From NCBI GenBank assembly GCA_015494005.1, contig WGCB01000070.1, positions 1-7,434 of the forward strand: DNA of 7,434 nt, written 5' to 3'. Below are positions 5,541 to 7,434 of the stretch, in pieces. The first letter of the stretch is position 1; each line of letters begins with the position of its first letter. The stretch comes from Caldilineaceae bacterium (GTDB taxonomy: Bacteria > Chloroflexota > Anaerolineae > Caldilineales > Caldilineaceae). Made by a program: the position numbers and the translations under genes. The notes below the pieces were generated by a model, which saw nothing but the letters and a program-made list of their open reading frames with translations, ran no database searches and was not told where the DNA came from.

Positions 5541-7434
5541 ATGTCTCGTCGATCCTGGATGTACATCTGGGCTACCTTGACCCTAGCTGGCGTGCTGACA
5601 TGGCTGTCCCTCCCAAAGGCGCCCATCCCCAGCGAGCAGTGGCGGGTCTTCGCCGTGGTGCTGATCCTGGCGACCGTGGCCCAGTTCCTGGAGGCTGAGT
5701 TCGGGAACCAGTCCTACTACCCCCACACCGTCTTCTTCTTTTTCGGGGTGATGGTCCTGCCACCCTTCCTCTTCGTGCTGCTCATCCTGATCCCCCATCT
5801 CCTGGAGTGGATCCACAAGCGCCTGACCAACAGCAAATACCTGCGAGATTGGTACATTCAGCCCTTCAACATCGCCATCCATGTGATCGCTGGCATCAGC
5901 GCCCAGGTGACCTACTATGCCCTGGGCACCGTGATGCCCACCCCCACCCTGCCCCACCTGATCATTTCCGGTATCCTGGCTGCCATCGTGTACCTGCTGG
6001 TGAACCATGCTCTCATCGGCCAGGTGCTGGTGCTGGCCCGAGGCGTCTCCTGGCAGGAGTCCCAGGTCTTCGAATTGGAGAACCTCTACTCCGACTTCAC
6101 CATGCTGGTCATGGGGTATGTGTTGGCGGAGCTGTGGAATCTGAATCCCTGGCTGGTGCTCCCCGGCTTGACGCCCCTGGTGCTGGTCTACCGGGCCCTG
6201 ATGGTGCCCCAGCTGAAGAAAGAGGTGCAGACCGATCCCAAGACCGGGTTGACCAATGCGGCCTATTTCAAGAAGCAGTTCCTGGAAGAGTTCAAGCGGG
6301 CCGAGCGGTTTGACCGCCCCCTGGCCCTGATCATGGCCGACCTGGATCTGCTCCGGGACATCAACAACCGCTACGGTCACCTGGCCGGCGATGTGGTGCT
6401 GAAGGGGGTCAGCGACGTCATCCGCAAGCACGTGCGCAACTTCGACATTGCGGCCCGTTTCGGCGGCGAGGAGTTCGCCATCGTCCTCCCCGAGACAGAG
6501 CTGGCGGTGGCCCAGGCCGTGGCGGAGCGCCTGCGCCGGGCCCTGGAGACCACGGTCTTCCATGCCCCCAACGCGGACACCACCATCCGCGCCACCATCA
6601 GCCTGGGGGTGGCCTGCTATCCTGAGGATGCCGCAGAGCCAGATGACCTCATCCACCAGGCGGACATCGCCCTTTACCAGGCCAAATACCAGGGGCGGAA
6701 CCGGGTGGTGCTGGCTTCCCAGGTGCCTCACTCCCTCAAGCTGGCCTTCGATGCCAACCAGAAGGCCGTGCGATGGGCGTTGACCCCCAATCAACAGGAC
6801 GAACCTGTCCCCGCGCAGGAAGCGGAGATCCCGGCCACGGAACCGGTGAGCCCGGCGGCGCCGTCCGCAGAATCGCCGTCCACGCCACCCTCCACCAACG
6901 GCAAGGCGACCACGGCTGTCCCGGCCCCGTCGCCCGCCCCGCCGTCAAAATCGCCCCCTGCAGAGCCGAATGCGGCGATCTCGGAACCCCATCCCTGGGC
7001 GCGGATACTGCTCTGGATCCACATTGCGGTGGTGACCGGGGGTGCTCTGGCCACCGCGTTGTGGGGGTGGGACCTCTACCCGGTGCAGAGCACGGCGGCC
7101 ATCGCTCTCCTGGCTGGCCTGGCGGTGCTGGCCGAGATCCTCCAGGTCAACGTCTACGACGACAACACGGTCTCCATTTCCGTCTCCACCCTGTGCGCAG
7201 CGGCCATCATCGGGGGCGTGCCCGGCATCGTGGTGGTGAGCGGGGCCATCGCCCTGACCCACTATTTCAAGATGCGGCCATCCTGGTACAAGGCCAGCTT
7301 CAACTGGGCCATTCACGTGCTTTCCCATCTGCCCATCGTCCTCCTCTTTGCCCACATCCCCTTCTCCCTGGACGTGCGCACCATTCCTCTGGTACTGGCC
7401 TTCGGTCTCCCGACCATCATGCTCATGTTCCTGA
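5541..7434 (+). CDS. Membrane diguanylate cyclase (GGDEF) with two membrane sensor regions (3'-partial)
   Basis: Makes c-di-GMP from two GTP at the cytoplasmic membrane. The frame is open from the ATG to the right edge (631 codons). Residues 6-225 hold about six hydrophobic segments. The GGDEF domain spans about 228-390: it begins at TDPKTGLTN, has the metal-binding Asp in ADLDLL (D267), INNRYGHLAGD, the active site GGEEF at 308-312 and an I-site R299-N-F-D302 exactly five residues upstream, so activity and product inhibition are both expected. A Pro/Ala/Ser/Thr-rich linker (about 421-484) leads to a second hydrophobic region (486 to the edge) that resembles the first: FNIAIHV at 109-115 matches FNWAIHV at 587-593, each preceded by a WY pair. 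A catalytic domain after the second sensor, such as HD-GYP, is plausible but lies outside the window. The GGDEF call is firm. I do not match the membrane domain to a named family with confidence, though it resembles MASE-type sensors. Confidence 0.94.
   Translation, partial: MSRRSWMYIWATLTLAGVLTWLSLPKAPIPSEQWRVFAVVLILATVAQFLEAEFGNQSYYPHTVFFFFGVMVLPPFLFVLLILIPHLLEWIHKRLTNSKYLRDWYIQPFNIAIHVIAGISAQVTYYALGTVMPTPTLPHLIISGILAAIVYLLVNHALIGQVLVLARGVSWQESQVFELENLYSDFTMLVMGYVLAELWNLNPWLVLPGLTPLVLVYRALMVPQLKKEVQTDPKTGLTNAAYFKKQFLEEFKRAERFDRPLALIMADLDLLRDINNRYGHLAGDVVLKGVSDVIRKHVRNFDIAARFGGEEFAIVLPETELAVAQAVAERLRRALETTVFHAPNADTTIRATISLGVACYPEDAAEPDDLIHQADIALYQAKYQGRNRVVLASQVPHSLKLAFDANQKAVRWALTPNQQDEPVPAQEAEIPATEPVSPAAPSAESPSTPPSTNGKATTAVPAPSPAPPSKSPPAEPNAAISEPHPWARILLWIHIAVVTGGALATALWGWDLYPVQSTAAIALLAGLAVLAEILQVNVYDDNTVSISVSTLCAAAIIGGVPGIVVVSGAIALTHYFKMRPSWYKASFNWAIHVLSHLPIVLLFAHIPFSLDVRTIPLVLAFGLPTIMLMFL
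6801..6992 (+). other. Pro/Ala/Ser/Thr-rich interdomain linker of the cyclase
   Basis: Codons 421-484 of the cyclase encode a low-complexity linker with about 18 prolines, mostly in PA, PS and PP contexts, between the GGDEF domain and the second membrane region. It is likely disordered and cytoplasmic. A linker of this length suggests that two once-separate sensor-output units were fused. Confidence 0.75.

Noticed and set aside
5171..5626. Minus-strand ORF of 151 codons across the spacer
   Set aside because: Overlaps the ends of two real genes, resembles no family I know and has no supported start. A decayed gene remnant cannot be excluded, but nothing supports it.
5583..6794. Minus-strand ORF of 403 codons opposite the cyclase
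   Set aside because: Shadow of the GGDEF gene: His/Gln/Gly-rich translation without recognisable motifs, facing an intact catalytic domain on the + strand.

Overview
The window is GC-rich, with long ORFs and strong third-position G/C bias. It carries three protein-coding genes, all on the + strand. The subtilases with jelly-roll and carbohydrate-binding-type domains, and the diguanylate cyclase with a large membrane sensor, recall multidomain proteins of filamentous Chloroflexota (Anaerolineae/Caldilineae type). That assignment is an inference from architecture and composition. No rRNA, tRNA, CRISPR or mobile element was found.

Positions 3-5187 hold two tandem, paralogous S8 (subtilisin-like) serine proteases 49 bases apart, probably co-transcribed. 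The first is cut by the left window edge: the frame is open back to base 3 and no signal peptide is visible. The second is complete (1220 aa): signal peptide, I9-like propeptide, jelly-roll, discoidin-like domain, second jelly-roll, CBM-like domain, S8 domain, tail. Both end in the same unusual tail, a perfect or near-perfect Ser-Val-Asn-Trp-Asn pentapeptide array encoded by 15-bp DNA repeats. Stretches of the two catalytic domains are nearly identical at the DNA level, which points to recent duplication or gene conversion.

Positions 5188-5540 (353 bases) are a non-coding spacer. It contains a 16-bp-stem hairpin, probably the end of the protease transcript, and then a leader with several short stem-loops before the third gene. 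The last of these could pair with that gene's Shine-Dalgarno sequence.

Positions 5541-7434 encode a membrane-bound GGDEF diguanylate cyclase that runs off the right edge (631 codons present). Its active site (GGEEF) and inhibitory I-site (RxxD) are intact. The GGDEF domain is followed by a Pro/Ala/Ser/Thr-rich linker and then a second multi-pass membrane region that looks like a duplicate of the N-terminal sensor, so a second output domain probably lies beyond the window.

The proteases are exported (second) or presumably exported (first) and would act outside the cell or on its surface. The cyclase would make c-di-GMP in response to a membrane signal. A functional link between them is not shown by the sequence: the spacer and hairpin suggest separate transcription units.
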